Positions 8,708 to 20,672 of a stretch of DNA of 64,000 nucleotides are shown piece after piece. Under the pieces are notes generated by a model, which saw only the letters and a list, made by a program, of their open reading frames with translations, did not search any database and was not told the DNA's origin. Position numbers and translations under genes: made by a program. The stretch is from Augochlora pura (taxonomy: Eukaryota > Arthropoda > Insecta > Hymenoptera > Halictidae): the NCBI RefSeq assembly GCF_028453695.1, contig NC_135773.1, forward strand, positions 3,782,001 to 3,846,000. The letters are read 5' to 3'. Position 1 is the first letter of the stretch, and the number at the start of each line of letters is the position of its first letter.

Positions 8708-11700
8708 CCTATCGCCACAACCTTTATTCGTTTCATTAATAATTACCTTGCGCGCGCGCGTGAAACCGTAATTCAATTTCCCGCGTAATACGACTGGACA
8801 ATCGCGCGACGTCGCCGGCGTTTCTGGGGACCAAGACGAAATAAAAGCCGCCGAAACGTTTTACAGTTCGGAAATTAAGGGCGGAAGTAAAAGTCTGTTT
8901 TGCGTTTAATAAATGAAGGTAATTGACGGTGCAGTGCATTGAATAAATCGCGCTGAATCCTGAATATTTTCAACCGCGTCTGTTTTATGAAACAGTCCGT
9001 TTTGATCACTATACTTTCGATCTCCATGCTAATGTTTAAATATTTTATAAATATTTAAAGATTAGTGAATTTTATTGGAATTTTTATTGTTACGAATATG
9101 GTGTAATAAGTGTAATAATGGAGAATATATTGTTTCTTTTCCTTACGAAAAATCCTTTATTTGCAATCAAAGTGTGCATCTATTTTATCTTAACTTGTCG
9201 AGAAATTTAATAAAATATAAATATTCTAGCAATTCTTGTATTTCAATACGAACCTATAGCTACGAACATGTAACGTCAGTGTATGGGAGACTAGTAACAA
9301 ATCAGAATTTCGTCGCGTTTCACGGCGCTATACCCGGCCGACGTGGCAGTAATAAGTTACTAGGCTAATCGCTATTTTTCATTTTATCCGCTCTATATTC
9401 TGTGCCGTCGCCACGGCTATTACGGGCCGGCATTTCTTTCGCCACTTGTTTGGAGAACGTTCCTCACGGATTTTAATTGGCGGCAGACATGCGACCGATA
9501 CGTTCCGCCGGCGGTATTTAAAGTCATAATTAGGTAGCGGGAGTCATCGGGACTCGGGAAAACGCTCGCCGTTATCGAGGACCGACAAGAACGGCGATAT
9601 CGCGGTGAATTATTCGATCGACATTTTTTATCTCGTTAATGCCGTATCGCTGTTTTACTTGATCGTCTTAATTGTTGCCGCGGTGATTTGTGTGTACCGA
9701 ACTGTAAAAATCCTGCGGTGAATTTTCGTGGAATTCAGGAATTTAGGAATCGTCGAAATCGATTTATCGACCGAATTAGCTGATTATTTGCCGAGATAAA
9801 TTAATCATATTAATTTATAGACGACGAAGATCTCGAACCAATAATTCTCGACACCAATGCATTTTTACTCACGAAGCGTTTCGATTAATGATGCAGGACG
9901 ATACGGCGCGGTTTTCGTATTCCACTTCGTGCCCGTTTTCAATGAAATCACTCACAATTTTTTCATTTTAACTTCAACAGCGTCAAATGGACATCGCGAA
10001 ATGATGGTGGCAATAGCCACTTGAACAAATCAATAAAGTGAGTTCCGCGTTATATGTATATGATGTAACAAGCGACATATTCAAACAACAATTTATTTCG
10101 ATATACACCCCGAAGGTTAAAGCGACCGATGCTGCGACTATATTTTTTCATCCGCGGGGTCGAATTGAAATTATTCGTGAAATCGAATCGTCGGCATTCG
10201 ATGGAAACATTAACAAAATTGCCGGGTTTAAGAATCCGTTTTTCCTTTATACAATGGAAATAGAATGTTAATATAATACTTTATGCGTTAGTATAATACT
10301 TCATTCTCACGCAGACGAAAATTTTTATTAAAGAATTGATTTGCGAACCTTGACTGCAATATTAATTGATTAGTAATTAATCAAATTATAATAGACATAT
10401 AGACTCGAAATACCATAGAATGGCTAACAGACATTCACCGTCTTGTTCTATAATAATATAACATTAAAGTCGACGAATTAAACGAATAAGAAATCAATAA
10501 TCTTTTAGACCTTACCGAAAAATCATAGTCGAATTCATGTTGCTCGAATATATTGCAATAAAAATAAATTTTCAAAAATTGGTAAGAAACGAATGTCGCC
10601 CAGACATGGGTGACGCGGCGACGAACGTGTTAATCGCCAACCCAATCTATTCATGATCGATGCACACGAGCGTACTTCGCTTCTAATCCAACCGTATCAC
10701 CAAACAAACACCTCCGCCTCGGAAAATCCCCCGACGGCCAGTTCCGAGGAAAGTAATTTTCATTCGAATACCATCCGAATTCTATTAATGGAGGCCGGCC
10801 ATAGTCGGCGGGATATTCATGGTCGATGCGTAATTAAAATAACGCCGGCGGGACCACTGTTCGGTGTGTCCGGCAGCTTTTCATGCCGCGGAAACTTCCA
10901 CGGTCGCTCCGAAAGTCGTTCACATTCAGCTTGGAATTCAAGAATGGCTCTTTCAAGTCGTTAAGGAACTTTCAAGTTCTTTTCTCCGGTGTTCACCGGG
11001 CGGCGACGCGTTCTTGCCGCGGATCGCGCGCGGTGCCCCGGCTCGACCGGCGGTACGAACGCTGACATTTCGAATGCAAGGTGAAGCAATTAGCGTTAAC
11101 GGTGTTACAGTTGCAAAGTGATTTCCAAGCCGTGGCGGGAGAAGCCTCCGGTGCACTCGTCGCGCGACCAACAGGAAGCGCGCGCGGCTTAAGGGCAGGT
11201 CGCCGTCGATCGCTCGGCGACGGCCGACGAAGACGACAACGGACCACCCTTCCCCCCCCTTCCCGGACAAGCGGGTTACGGGCGACGGAGCTTTAACATT
11301 TCCTCGAGCGGGACATCGTAATTAAACATTCCGTTCCGCGAGAGGGCGCCCTCGACGGTCGCGCTGGATATCTAATTTAATTTTCTCGGCGGCCCGATGA
11401 TATTAAGTCACGATTACGCCCGGAAATTATATGCTCCTCTCCCCCATCGTCCTTATTATCTTTCTTCTCGTCGAAAAGCCGCGACGAAGTTGAATCTACA
11501 ATTCAAATGTGCAGGCTTGACCTAGAACAAACGAACGGCCATCTTCTCTCTCTCTCTCTCTCTCTTACTCTAGCCTCTTCTCTCTCCTCCTCGTTTTTTC
11601 CCTTTGCGATCGAGGCTACTCCGTTCCGCGAGCCCGAGAAGAATAATTCTCGCGATGAACGTGCACCTTTTCGTTTCTGATCTCTCCGCTCCGTCTCCGG

Positions 11701-12236
11701 AGCGTGCCAGAGCACTGCGGGGATCATCCAGGAATTTCGTGTCCTCGCATATCGAATCGTAGGGGCCTCGTCAGCGCCGTGCCCGGAGGGTACGCCGCGG
11801 CACAATGATCCCCCAAATCAAAGCGCGTTCGTTTGTTTGATGATACACGTCTGCACGCGCTCGAGCAACCCACCCCGATCCCGCTCCCTCGTAGGGTGGG
11901 AATGTAAATAACGACGAATCAGGGTTGAACCCGCCGCTGTGCTCGAGATTTATCCACGGATCCGCAAGGTCGCGTAATTGCGATGCTGGCTTCAACCGCG
12001 GCTGGGGCCCGCGTTAATTCAAATATTATCTTTTTGCGGCAGTCGATCCTGAATATGTACGATGTAATATAGATCGGTTATTATGCCCAGATAAATAGCC
12101 GAGTCTGTGATTATTATGCAGCTGATCATTTAGAAACGTAAATGACGATCTAGTGTTTAATGTATTGTTTATTTTCTCTGATTTTTATACGCGATTTAAA
12201 TAGGATATAATATAGTAACAATCGAGTGGTATGGTA
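8708..12236. other. Start of the putative giant intron
   Basis: Mixed sequence. 9420-9620 and 10600-11500 are CpG-rich, the rest AT-rich. A (CT)n tract lies at 11544-11565. Homeodomain-type TAATTA words are frequent, which is unremarkable at this composition. No further exon was found: open frames here lack a paired acceptor and donor or any domain. Confidence 0.4.
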
Positions 12237-12630
12237 TTAACCCTTTGCACTCGAATGGCGACTCTGACACACCACTCAAATTACTCTATTATGTTACAAT
12301 ATAATTTTCATAACAATAAAGTTTAGATTTAAATAATTGTTGAGTAGCTAAACCGTTGCGACGAATCGCAAGAAGTAGTGTTGCATAGAATGAAAACACT
12401 ATAAGCCAGAAATTTTATATCAGATTTCCAATAATTTTTATTTATAATTTTTTATATTATAAATAAAGCTTAGATTTAAAAAATTGTTGAGTAGCAAAAC
12501 TGTTGCTACGAGTCGCAAGAATCAATTTAGTACGCGTGAAACTGCATTCTGTTGCATAGAATGAAAACACTATAAGCCAGAAATTTTATATCAGATTTCC
12601 AGCTAAAGTGGCTCTGAGTCAAAGGGTTAA
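12237..12630 (+). mobile_element. Family A TTAA element with internal duplication (394 bp)
   Basis: It starts TTAACCCTTTGCACTCGA at 12237 and ends GAGTCAAAGGGTTAA at 12630. It is about 150 bp longer than other copies because an internal module is present twice: a block ending GCATAGAATGAAAACACTATAA, then CCAGAAATTTTATATCAGAT, occurs before about 12430 and again before 12601. The two modules are nearly identical, so the duplication is younger than the family. Confidence 0.85.
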
Positions 12631-15279
12631 ACTTAAAATTACTTCAAATGCAATCTATAGGTAACAAAATGTAAAAAGATGGTACAAGATAAATTACAAA
12701 GACACTGTAAATTAATTCAAAAGTAAGTTTGTAAGAGTACGCTCCTTTAATATAATTCTACGCGTCGCGATATTAAATATTAAACACAAAATTTAAAGAA
12801 AATACTTTCAACTCAATTTCAATGGCCTCCGCAATTATTTCTCCGCGAACGTTTCAAGCTGTATATTCCTTTTCCCCCGGTGTAATAAAAATTTCTGTGG
12901 CACGAAAGGTAGCTGGTACCAACATTTCTGCCTTGTAGATTCGACGAGTTTAATATTTCAGAATTTTCCGGTGGGGGGGTCTTACTTTGTTAATTTGTTT
13001 AGGTATCCCGAATGGCCAGACGGTCAAAGAAAGATCGCGGAGAGTCCACGGGAAAGAAGAACCAAAATACTGGCACGAGCGAAGCTTTTTTTGTAGCCCG
13101 CCGACCCCTTTCATTCCGGGGTCTTCTTACGAACTTTGCTAGTCCTCTCAAAATCCTTGACCTCCCACCCCACCGGGTTCGGCGCACTCGATGCGCTGCC
13201 CCGTAAGCTATCTGGCCGCGCGCGCGCGCCGCGCCGGATACCTCGTGCTCTTATAAAAATGTATGACGCTTAGAATTCGGGTGGCTCGTTGCGAGCATCT
13301 CTTTTTCTGATCCTCTTGTTTCTGGTCTAATTGTCATTCCGTTTGCGACATTGTACTTGGGAGCAGAAGTGCCGCGAGTTGATCGACAAGGGGTAGCCGT
13401 GTGGGTTTTCTCGGTGAGTTTCGTCGGTCCGCGCTGCGTTGCTACGACAATGTCTGGTCGAAATTGAAAATCGTGTTAATTGATATATGCATCCAATGCG
13501 AATGGTAATCTATAAACTATTATATAAAATTTATTACTATTAAATAAAATTTCAAACGGTAGTGTAAAGATAAATTTAATTATTTAATAGAATAAATTGT
13601 TTAACAGATTCAATTCTATAATAGATTCAATTCACTAACAAACTAAATTTTATAATAGATTAATTTTTGTAATAAATTGAATTCTCCAATAGATCAATGT
13701 CTCTAATAAATTTTAAATTAATTTCTCTTGACATGATCTCGACATAACCTCAACAAATTGAATTCTTTACTAAAGAGAAATTATATCCAGTCTATAAATC
13801 CTTTCGATATCTATTTCATGGCGTAGAATATTAATCAAAATGACACACGATATTTATGAAAAATTTGTTCTATGATGATCTTTATATGATTTATAGTACA
13901 CATTTAGTGCAAGAGAAAGTAATACAATCTATTTGGCATTCATATAATAAATGATAAAAATACTTATTCCTTTCAGTCAGTAATGACAAAGATAAAATTA
14001 TTTCAACAAAGAAAGCATTTCTGATTCTTATTTAACAAGCATATTAAATTTAATAAATAAATCTATGTTCGTGCAAACATCCTTAAAACAGTGATCACAC
14101 TCGTACAAGTACATTCAACGAACGTACAGATATGACTCTCCAGTTCGTTCAACGGATCATCTGAATAATCGATCACAAACGGAATTATTTAATAAAAGAG
14201 TATCGGTGCACGAGAATTACAGCTGGCAGTTCCGACGCTTGTCGATCGCAGGAATAGCAGACCGATTGACTAATTGACCGAAGGAGGTTTCGGTTTCTTG
14301 GTCGATCGTGTGTCCGCGGTATTCTGCCACGTAGCTTGCAATTTTAATGGGGACCGCGAGAGAGAATATCCGTGCCATTTGCGATTCCGTCTGCGATAGG
14401 ATTGCTAGCGCGGCTGTAAATATGTGCTTACATATTGATCAGGGGGGGTGAAGTTCTCGAACCCGCTTCGAATACGGTGTTCGAAGTCGGAAAAGCCTGC
14501 AACCTCTTAAGAAAGTTCGTAGCTCCGGCGAGCCGTCGAGGGTTAACCGTCCGGCACTGAAGGCTCCTCTCTCTCTCCCTACCCGGCCGTACCAAGAATC
14601 ACAAGCCAATCGAAAATGGGCCAATAATGTGAACTTTCGCGAGATGTTCGAATGTCTTCGAGCGCCGCGAACTCCCGCGAGAATCGCAGTTTTCGTGTTT
14701 CACTCGAAACTTTGCTTTCGCGTTTGAACACCGCGGAATCGGCGGGATTATTTAAGGATATTGTGTCGCTGTTTGGCGGCGCGTGTTGCAGTTTCGTTTT
14801 ATATCGATGACCGGAGTTTGTCGAAACGACGAGTCAAGCGGCGATTGCGTGCAGTGGATCTTTTTTTCATAGAAGACATTAATAGAAATGCTAAATAAAT
14901 TCACATTAATATAAAACGAAAAAATTGAGTGAAACTTGTATATTGCATTTAAATTATTGATAATTAAAAAGCTGGTCCTACGATTTGTTGCAGTAACATT
15001 TTTTCTTCGAAATAAATTGTTCAGAAAATTCTATGGTAATTGTCTTTTTCACTTCGATTGTTCGATAACTTTGTATAAAATACAAGTGATCGCGTAATTG
15101 AAAAATTGATTGTACAATATTCTACCTGGAAGAGACATTAAAATTATAGCGAGCGAAACGTGCGACAATCTTCGTAGTTTGACAGTTTAATTTAGGTTTC
15201 GAGTTGCGTTGTTTTCCATTAACTTCGCGCGATCGATGGGGGCGCGCATTGTGTTAACGGTTCCCGAAGCTTTTGCTTG
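12631..15279. other. Intronic sequence, no gene
   Basis: AT-rich to 12960, then a CpG-rich patch at 13000-13450 with a TATAAAAA at 13252 and a GTGAGT at 13414. These could bound a small non-coding exon, but nothing else supports that. 13590-13740 holds diverged tandem words of about 20 bp (AATAGATTCAATTC type). 14200-14860 is CpG-rich and unique. Confidence 0.4.
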
Positions 15280-15610
15280 TAACAATTAATGCAACACCGT
15301 GCAATATCGAAACCCCTGACGTAACCTCGTGAACTGGAACGACGAAGTAGAACGAAATAGGCCATTTACTAGTCGAGGCGAACCGTCAACTGATTCTGCA
15401 TCACGACAAAGCGTGTCCGCACGCGGCAAAAGCACAAAGGATGCCATCTTCTCCTTAGGTTGAGAAGTTCCCTCTCGTGTTGCTTATTCGCTTGACATGA
15501 CGCCATCTGATTACCATTTGTTTGGCTCCCGGGGAACACGTTCTACATCGGTCGACGACGCGGCAAACTCGCGTCGTTAAAGACACACCGTGAAAATCAT
15601 CAGGATGACG
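15280..15610 (+). mobile_element. Mariner-family transposase relic
   Basis: At 15390 one frame reads LILHHDKACPHAAK, matching the HDNARPH block around the second catalytic Asp of mariner transposases. From 15488 another frame reads SLDMTPSDYHLFGS, matching the PDLAPSDYHLF block with the third catalytic Asp. The two Asp codons start at 15405 and 15509, 104 nt apart. D,D34D needs 105, so one base has been lost between them. A stop (TAG) also lies between the blocks, and further stops follow. Upstream remnants from about 15280 are only suggestive. The N-terminal DNA-binding domain and the terminal inverted repeats were not found, so this is a dead internal fragment. It has no likely host function. 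Confidence 0.75.
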
Positions 15611-15770
15611 GCATCGATCGTACGAATTGTGATTCCGTCTTTTTAATGATATTGTTTGATTGTTAATTGTGACGATGTGTTTTTGGAGAGACTGAAGAAA
15701 TTTAGGATTCATTGGATGTGTTTAGAATGATTAATGACTGCTAAAAAGGATCGGGAAGTTTAGTAATAAT

Positions 15771-16070
15771 TTTGATATAATCAAAAGGTGAATTTCGAAG
15801 CGCTGCTGTTTTATTTTAGATATAAAAAAATATTATTTATTCTCGATCCTATCATAACTAATATATATATACATATAACTTTGATATAATCAAAGGATGA
15901 AACTCGAAGCGCTGCTATTTTATTATAAATGCGAAGAAATATTATTCTGGGTTCTACTATAATTACATATAACTTTGACACAATCAAAGGGTGAATTTCG
16001 AAACGCTGTTATTTTTCTAAAAATGTGGAGAAATGTTACATACTCTTGATCTTATCATAATTATATCTAT
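15771..16070. repeat. Three-copy tandem repeat of about 94-109 bp
   Basis: Copies start at 15771, 15880 and 15974 with TTTGATATAATCAAA or TTTGACACAATCAAA. Each continues with GGTGAATTTCGAAGCGCTG-type sequence and an AT-rich tail ending in a TCTTGATCTTATCATAA-like word. They are diverged at about one base in five to ten. Confidence 0.8.
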
Positions 16071-16943
16071 ACTAATCGAAAAATGACTTCATTTTACTAG
16101 TTCTTTGACAGAACTATTCAAGTTGCTTCAACCCCTTAGACATCCTTTATTTAAAAGAACCTCGTTCAAAACAACCGATGAAATTAAATCGGCGAAATTA
16201 AAGTGATAAAATTAAAAGTACCATTTCCAAGTAATTCATTTTGAACAGTCAAAAATAAAGTAAAAATACCCACGTGTCGAGAATTAAAACAAGAAAATCC
16301 CCTGATTTCAACAAATCTCGAAGAGGGCGAAGAGTGTCACTCCACTGTCCCCGGAAAGACCTAGATCTTCCCCGAGACAAACGTTCCCGAACTCTCAAAA
16401 TAAATGTCGAAATTTCCTTGACAGTGCACAAGAGCGAACGTGCGCACACACGTGCCCGCAGCGCCGTGTGTGCCCCGAACACAGGCGCGCCGGCCGCCGC
16501 AGCTGCACGGATTTTCCTGGTCGGTTTTTATCGGACGCGTCTCGGCCGTCGAACACGGACAGTGGCATGGCCGGGGCATTTCGATCCGACGTCCCCGCGG
16601 CTCTGCTGAGACTTAGACGGCCTTGTTAGATCGAAATCATTAAAACGGGAATGCTCGAGGAGGCAGCGATTGTGTGGGTGAGTTTGCAACGCGCGCGCGC
16701 GCGCGCAGGCCGACCCGCGCCGGTTTTTTCGTTTCGAGCTGCGGGCAGTAAACACTCTTCTTTTCCGGGGCCAAACAATGCAGTGACACGGGGCGAAAAA
16801 TTAATGAGGCGCGGGCCAAATTCAAACTCGTGCCCGCCCTTCGGCTCACACCCTCCTCACGCGCTCTCTCTCACTCCCCCGATCTACTCTCCCTGTCCCC
16901 GTCCCTCTCCGATATCATTCCCCTCCGCTGTGTTACTTTTGTG
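16071..16943. other. AT-rich then CpG-rich unique sequence
   Basis: 16071-16330 is AT-rich. 16330-16930 is GC-rich with (CG)n at 16690-16706 and pyrimidine-rich runs at 16855-16925. Frames are open on both strands but have no domain. The GC-rich DNA ends abruptly where the retrotransposon fragment begins. Confidence 0.4.
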
Positions 16944-17378
16944 GAGTTCTTGTATAAAATTATAGAAGTTGGTATTGTGATATTTCACCGTAAAATTCTA
17001 GAATGCAAATTAAACGCCTTTAAGATCGCCGCCAACGGTTCCAACCAACACTACATCATCCTCTCTGATAGCAAAAACGCAATTTCATCGGTCACCGATA
17101 AAACAAGAACGGATGACCTAACATTAGATATTTTAGAAACAAACCACGAAGCAACCGAGAAAGGGAAAAAAATTATACTTGCCTGGATACCATCTCACGT
17201 CGGTATTTTTGAAAATGACCAAGCGGACACAGCAGCAAACGAAGCGACCACCTTGTCACCACCAAGAATCGCACACAAAACCATCCGAGCCGATCTTCAA
17301 AAAGTATTCAAAAAACGTCTCCTATCCCACTGGAACAACGAATGGAAAGTCGTCGCTAATAACCGCAAGTTCAGTTGA
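16944..17378 (+). pseudogene. RNase H domain fragment of a non-LTR retrotransposon
   Basis: The readable protein segment (in frame from 16944, stop after 17378) holds the C-terminal part of an RNase H fold: an LSDSKNAI block with the catalytic Asp at codon 17067, then LAWIPSHVGIFENDQADTAA with the conserved His (17196) and the last Asp (17226). A DLQKVFKKRL..HWNNEW tail follows, typical of I/Jockey-type elements after RNase H. The first beta strand is poor, and no reverse transcriptase or endonuclease is present upstream. It is therefore an orphan 3' piece, probably a 5'-truncated insertion further cut by later events. Composition (A/C-rich coding strand) differs from the GC-rich DNA before it. 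Not an intact element. Confidence 0.8.
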
Positions 17379-17396
17379 TGCGACGTAAAATACTAT

Positions 17397-17945
17397 TTAA
17401 CCCATTCCTGTGCCATTTAGCTCGACGAAACTCGGGCCCGAGCGGTCCGCATCAACGCGTGCTAAACAGACCAGACTGATGTTTGTAAACAGTCGCAATA
17501 CGATCCGAAATGTAGATGCCCGCAATGCCTGTGATATAGTCAATTTTACGCGATACTAAAATATCACGGCCTTCACCACACACTTTTGTACCTTGCATTT
17601 TGAAGGGGTTTCTTAAATTTTAATAATTGAACTGCTTCGTAACAGCAACGACAAGAATCGTGACTAACTGTTCCGAGGTACCGAGAGGAACTAACATTCG
17701 GTCACGAGCGTAACGGGCAAAAAATCAGTCCGCGAGCTCGGCTTGTTATGTTTACGTTTGGCCCGAGTATGTGTTCGCGACACAGACTCGCGATGTTTAT
17801 GTGGGCCCAAGTATCTGTCGCGAGACTGACTCGCGATGTTTATGTTTGGCCCAAGTAACTGTTCGCGAGTCTGACTCGCGATATTCATGTTCGGGCAAAA
17901 ATCTTCATCGCGAGTCTGACTCGCTAAAGTACGGGAAGGGGTTAA
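17397..17945 (+). mobile_element. TTAA-ended element with amplified palindromic repeats (549 bp)
   Basis: The left end is TTAACCCATTCCTGTGCC. The right end, read inverted, is TTAACCCCTTCCCGTAC. These are imperfect inverted repeats with TTAA at both sides. A CTCGGGCCCGAG palindrome lies inside the left end. The right half contains about four units of 44-45 bp (17749-17935), each with GTTTGGCCCAAGTA-like sequence followed by a CGCGAGTCTGACTCGCG palindrome. No transposase is encoded; frames across the array are artefacts of the repeat. It begins 18 bp after the retrotransposon fragment's stop, so it may have inserted into that element. Confidence 0.75.
17749..17935. repeat. 44-45 bp tandem repeat with CGAGTCNGACTCG palindromes
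   Basis: CGATGTTTAT at 17791 and 17835 and CGATATTCAT at 17880 mark consecutive units. Each contains TCGCGAGTCTGACTCGCGA or a near copy. The same palindrome occurs once near the ends of the elements at 462, 35852 and 43677, so the array is an amplified element end. Confidence 0.8.
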
Positions 17946-19439
17946 AAAAAGAAATTAAACATCGCCGAAGCAATCCAAAGATATTCCATCGAATTGCGAA
18001 GTTCGAAATTCGCGGTTCCGCTCTAACTTCCGATCGCCTTGTCGTCGTTAAATGCGCCGTGAACGCATACACAACGAGTCTCGTTCCGACGGCGTTCCGC
18101 ATCTGGCCTGATGGCACATATGCGCGCGCGACGGTGTACACCGGAGGCGAGTCGGCGGATAGATGCGGCAGCAGCAGCAGCAGGGATACGTCCGATCGGT
18201 CATTACGAGCAATTCCATCGGGCAGGTAAGCCTGTTGACCAAGCAGGGACTCGTAATTACATCACCAATTTGCCGAACGTTCGTTGACGAAGCGACTGTT
18301 GGACGTGACGTTAAAGACGAGATAGCGAGAGTTAAGCGTGGATTACGGGGTTCGCGTCGGCCGGTGTCCGCTGGTAATACGAGGGACGCGGCCCCGTGCA
18401 CTTGGGTTTGTATTATTTTCGCATTAACCCGGACGGGCCCGGCATTGTTCCGCGGTGCCTACGGACACACCGACGCGCGGACGTCGCGTGTCTCGATGGA
18501 GGGATTATCGGGAAAACGATTATTAATCGGCGAGTTTGCGTTAGGAGACGGGGAGGGTGGGTGGGGGCTCGAAAAGTCAGCTACCCCCGCATTCGCTGTC
18601 CCGTCGCTGGGAGGCACGCTGGAAAAATACAGAGCGTCGCATAGTAATTGAATTCCGGATTGATGGACGTCACCCGGGGTTCACTCACCGATGAAATTCC
18701 CTTTTTGTCCGTGGGCTATTGTGTTTCTCCGAAATAAAAACCGTGGAGCCGTCGGAAGTGTGTGTTCGCCGAGTCAGTCGAGTGGTCACGATCAATTGCA
18801 GGAGACTATAAACGAGTTCGAAACTATTGTTTTGCCGCGGACCGAGCCGGCCCCGGCCCCGACGCCCGGACGGTTAATATGTTACCGGCACCGAGCGCGG
18901 CGGCGGCGTCGGCGTCGGCGGCGGGCGTTTGTGCGTTTAATATGATCCCCCTTCGATCACTGTCCCCGCCTTTTCCCTTTTTGATTACTGTTTTCCATAG
19001 CTTCGACATTCTCATTTTCATGTAACTTTTCCAATATGATGTGTTCCCCGACCAGACAGTGATGTATTCTTCTATCCGGCCGGGGCAACTCCCACAAATA
19101 CTGTTCCACGACTTTCAATAACGTGCTCTCTGGGTCTCTCTATCATGCCCCGCGGAAGTTTCAACGGTGTACAGTTGTTTATTAACAATCACTGTTGGCC
19201 TAGAAAGCCACGGTTTACCAGCGTAGACCGCGAGGCAATAGCCGGACGCCGCATCGGGTTTTCGAGACTGGAGCGATCATCGCTTTCGCGATGAGTTTGA
19301 TGACTACTTCCGGCAACACTTTCCACTTCGTTCGCTGCCTCGAGATTGGTATGCGAGCGCCCGTTTGGCGCCCTCGCGTTCTTCGTGACTGCCCTTCGGA
19401 GATTTTTTTTTCCATCACATTATCGATATCAAACTGGTC
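17946..19439. other. CpG-rich intronic block
   Basis: GC-rich sequence with (CAG)n at 18168-18182 and GCC/GGC-rich DNA at 18840-18925. A CAG|GTAAGC donor-like site lies at 18225, at the end of an open stretch starting with ATG at 18163, but no acceptor pairs with it. No protein domain is recognised. Confidence 0.4.
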
Positions 19440-19860
19440 GACTGGTTAATTAATTATAATTTGTAACATAATAGATTCATCATATATAGGCTCATAGTAG
19501 GTCATAATATATACAATATATTCTTTATGTTCATCGCTTGAGAGTGATGAGTATCGTACAAAATATTTGTTGAATTAATTATAATTTTTAATATAATAGA
19601 TTCATACGTGTCAGTATCAAACTAATTGACTAGATAATTAATTGTATGCAATACAAGTAATATATGTATATAATATATTCTTTATGTTCGCCGTTTGAGA
19701 CTGATATAGGTATCGTACAAGATATTTGTTGAATTAATTATAATTTGTAATATAACAGATTCATGACATGTATATTCATAGTAGATCATAATATATATAA
19801 TAAGTTCTTTATGTTCATCGCTTAGAACTGCTAGGTATCGTATATAATATTTGTTTATAA
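19440..19860. repeat. AT-rich three-copy tandem repeat, 127-157 bp
   Basis: TTCTTTATG followed by TTCATCGCTT or TTCGCCGTTT recurs at 19521, 19678 and 19805, each followed by GTATCGTA. Between copies GTTGAATTAATTATAATTT and AGATTCAT recur. Copies differ in length by indels. Confidence 0.8.
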
Positions 19861-20672
19861 CTTGCACTAGCATCGAAAGTATCGTGCGAGCATTTGTATA
19901 TATCTCATTTTATTGTCTGCGAAGACTTTCATATACAAAATGCTAATGAAACTGTATCTCCGCTTTAACTGGCTTCCAAGATGCCCGGGGGGTACGAATT
20001 TTCAGAAGACGATCCTACCTCGTGAACTAAAACTTTCCACCGATCAGAAAGTGCATGCTCCTTATTGTTGGCTTTTGTACAGACTCGTGAAAATTCATCG
20101 AAATTGTTCCTCACCCTAAATAGCCTCGAGGCGATATCCTCGACGTTGCGTCGTAAAGTTCACCTTACGTTTCCTCGGGTAACAACTACATTTTTTCACG
20201 TGCTTGCCAGCGGGATAATCAAACATTGATTTTAGGAAAATATTTCTGTTATAGCGAGACCTTGTTGTTAATAATTTAGTTTTTTTTTATGCAATTTGGA
20301 AGCATGTGTCCTTTCTATATCTTTAATCAGTATGGAACTATAGGTACTCGGTGATGTGTTTTTGATTAAATCATTCGAATGGCATATAAAATATTTTTTA
20401 CATCCCCATAATTAAAGGAGATGATTAGGTGGACTATTCTGTATATTGATACAGTAGTAAATAACGCTTTAATATGTTAATTGATGAAAATCGATCGTCA
20501 GAACTGTGTATTAAAAGTCATTTATTTAACGAAACTATGAAGTTAAAACTTGTTATAGGAAATATTAATTTAACCATTTCGTACACTAAAAATCCTAGTA
20601 AAAACTAGTTCATTATTACAATAAAAATGAACTATAAAACCGCATTTTCAAGAAACGTCCAATTACAAAAGA
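19861..20672. other. Unique AT-rich sequence
   Basis: Apart from short A/T words and a CpG-containing patch at 19950-20200, nothing was recognised. Confidence 0.4.

Noticed and set aside
17691..18229. Open frames on both strands across the palindromic array
   Set aside because: The palindromic 44-45 bp repeats keep both strands open; no protein family recognised.
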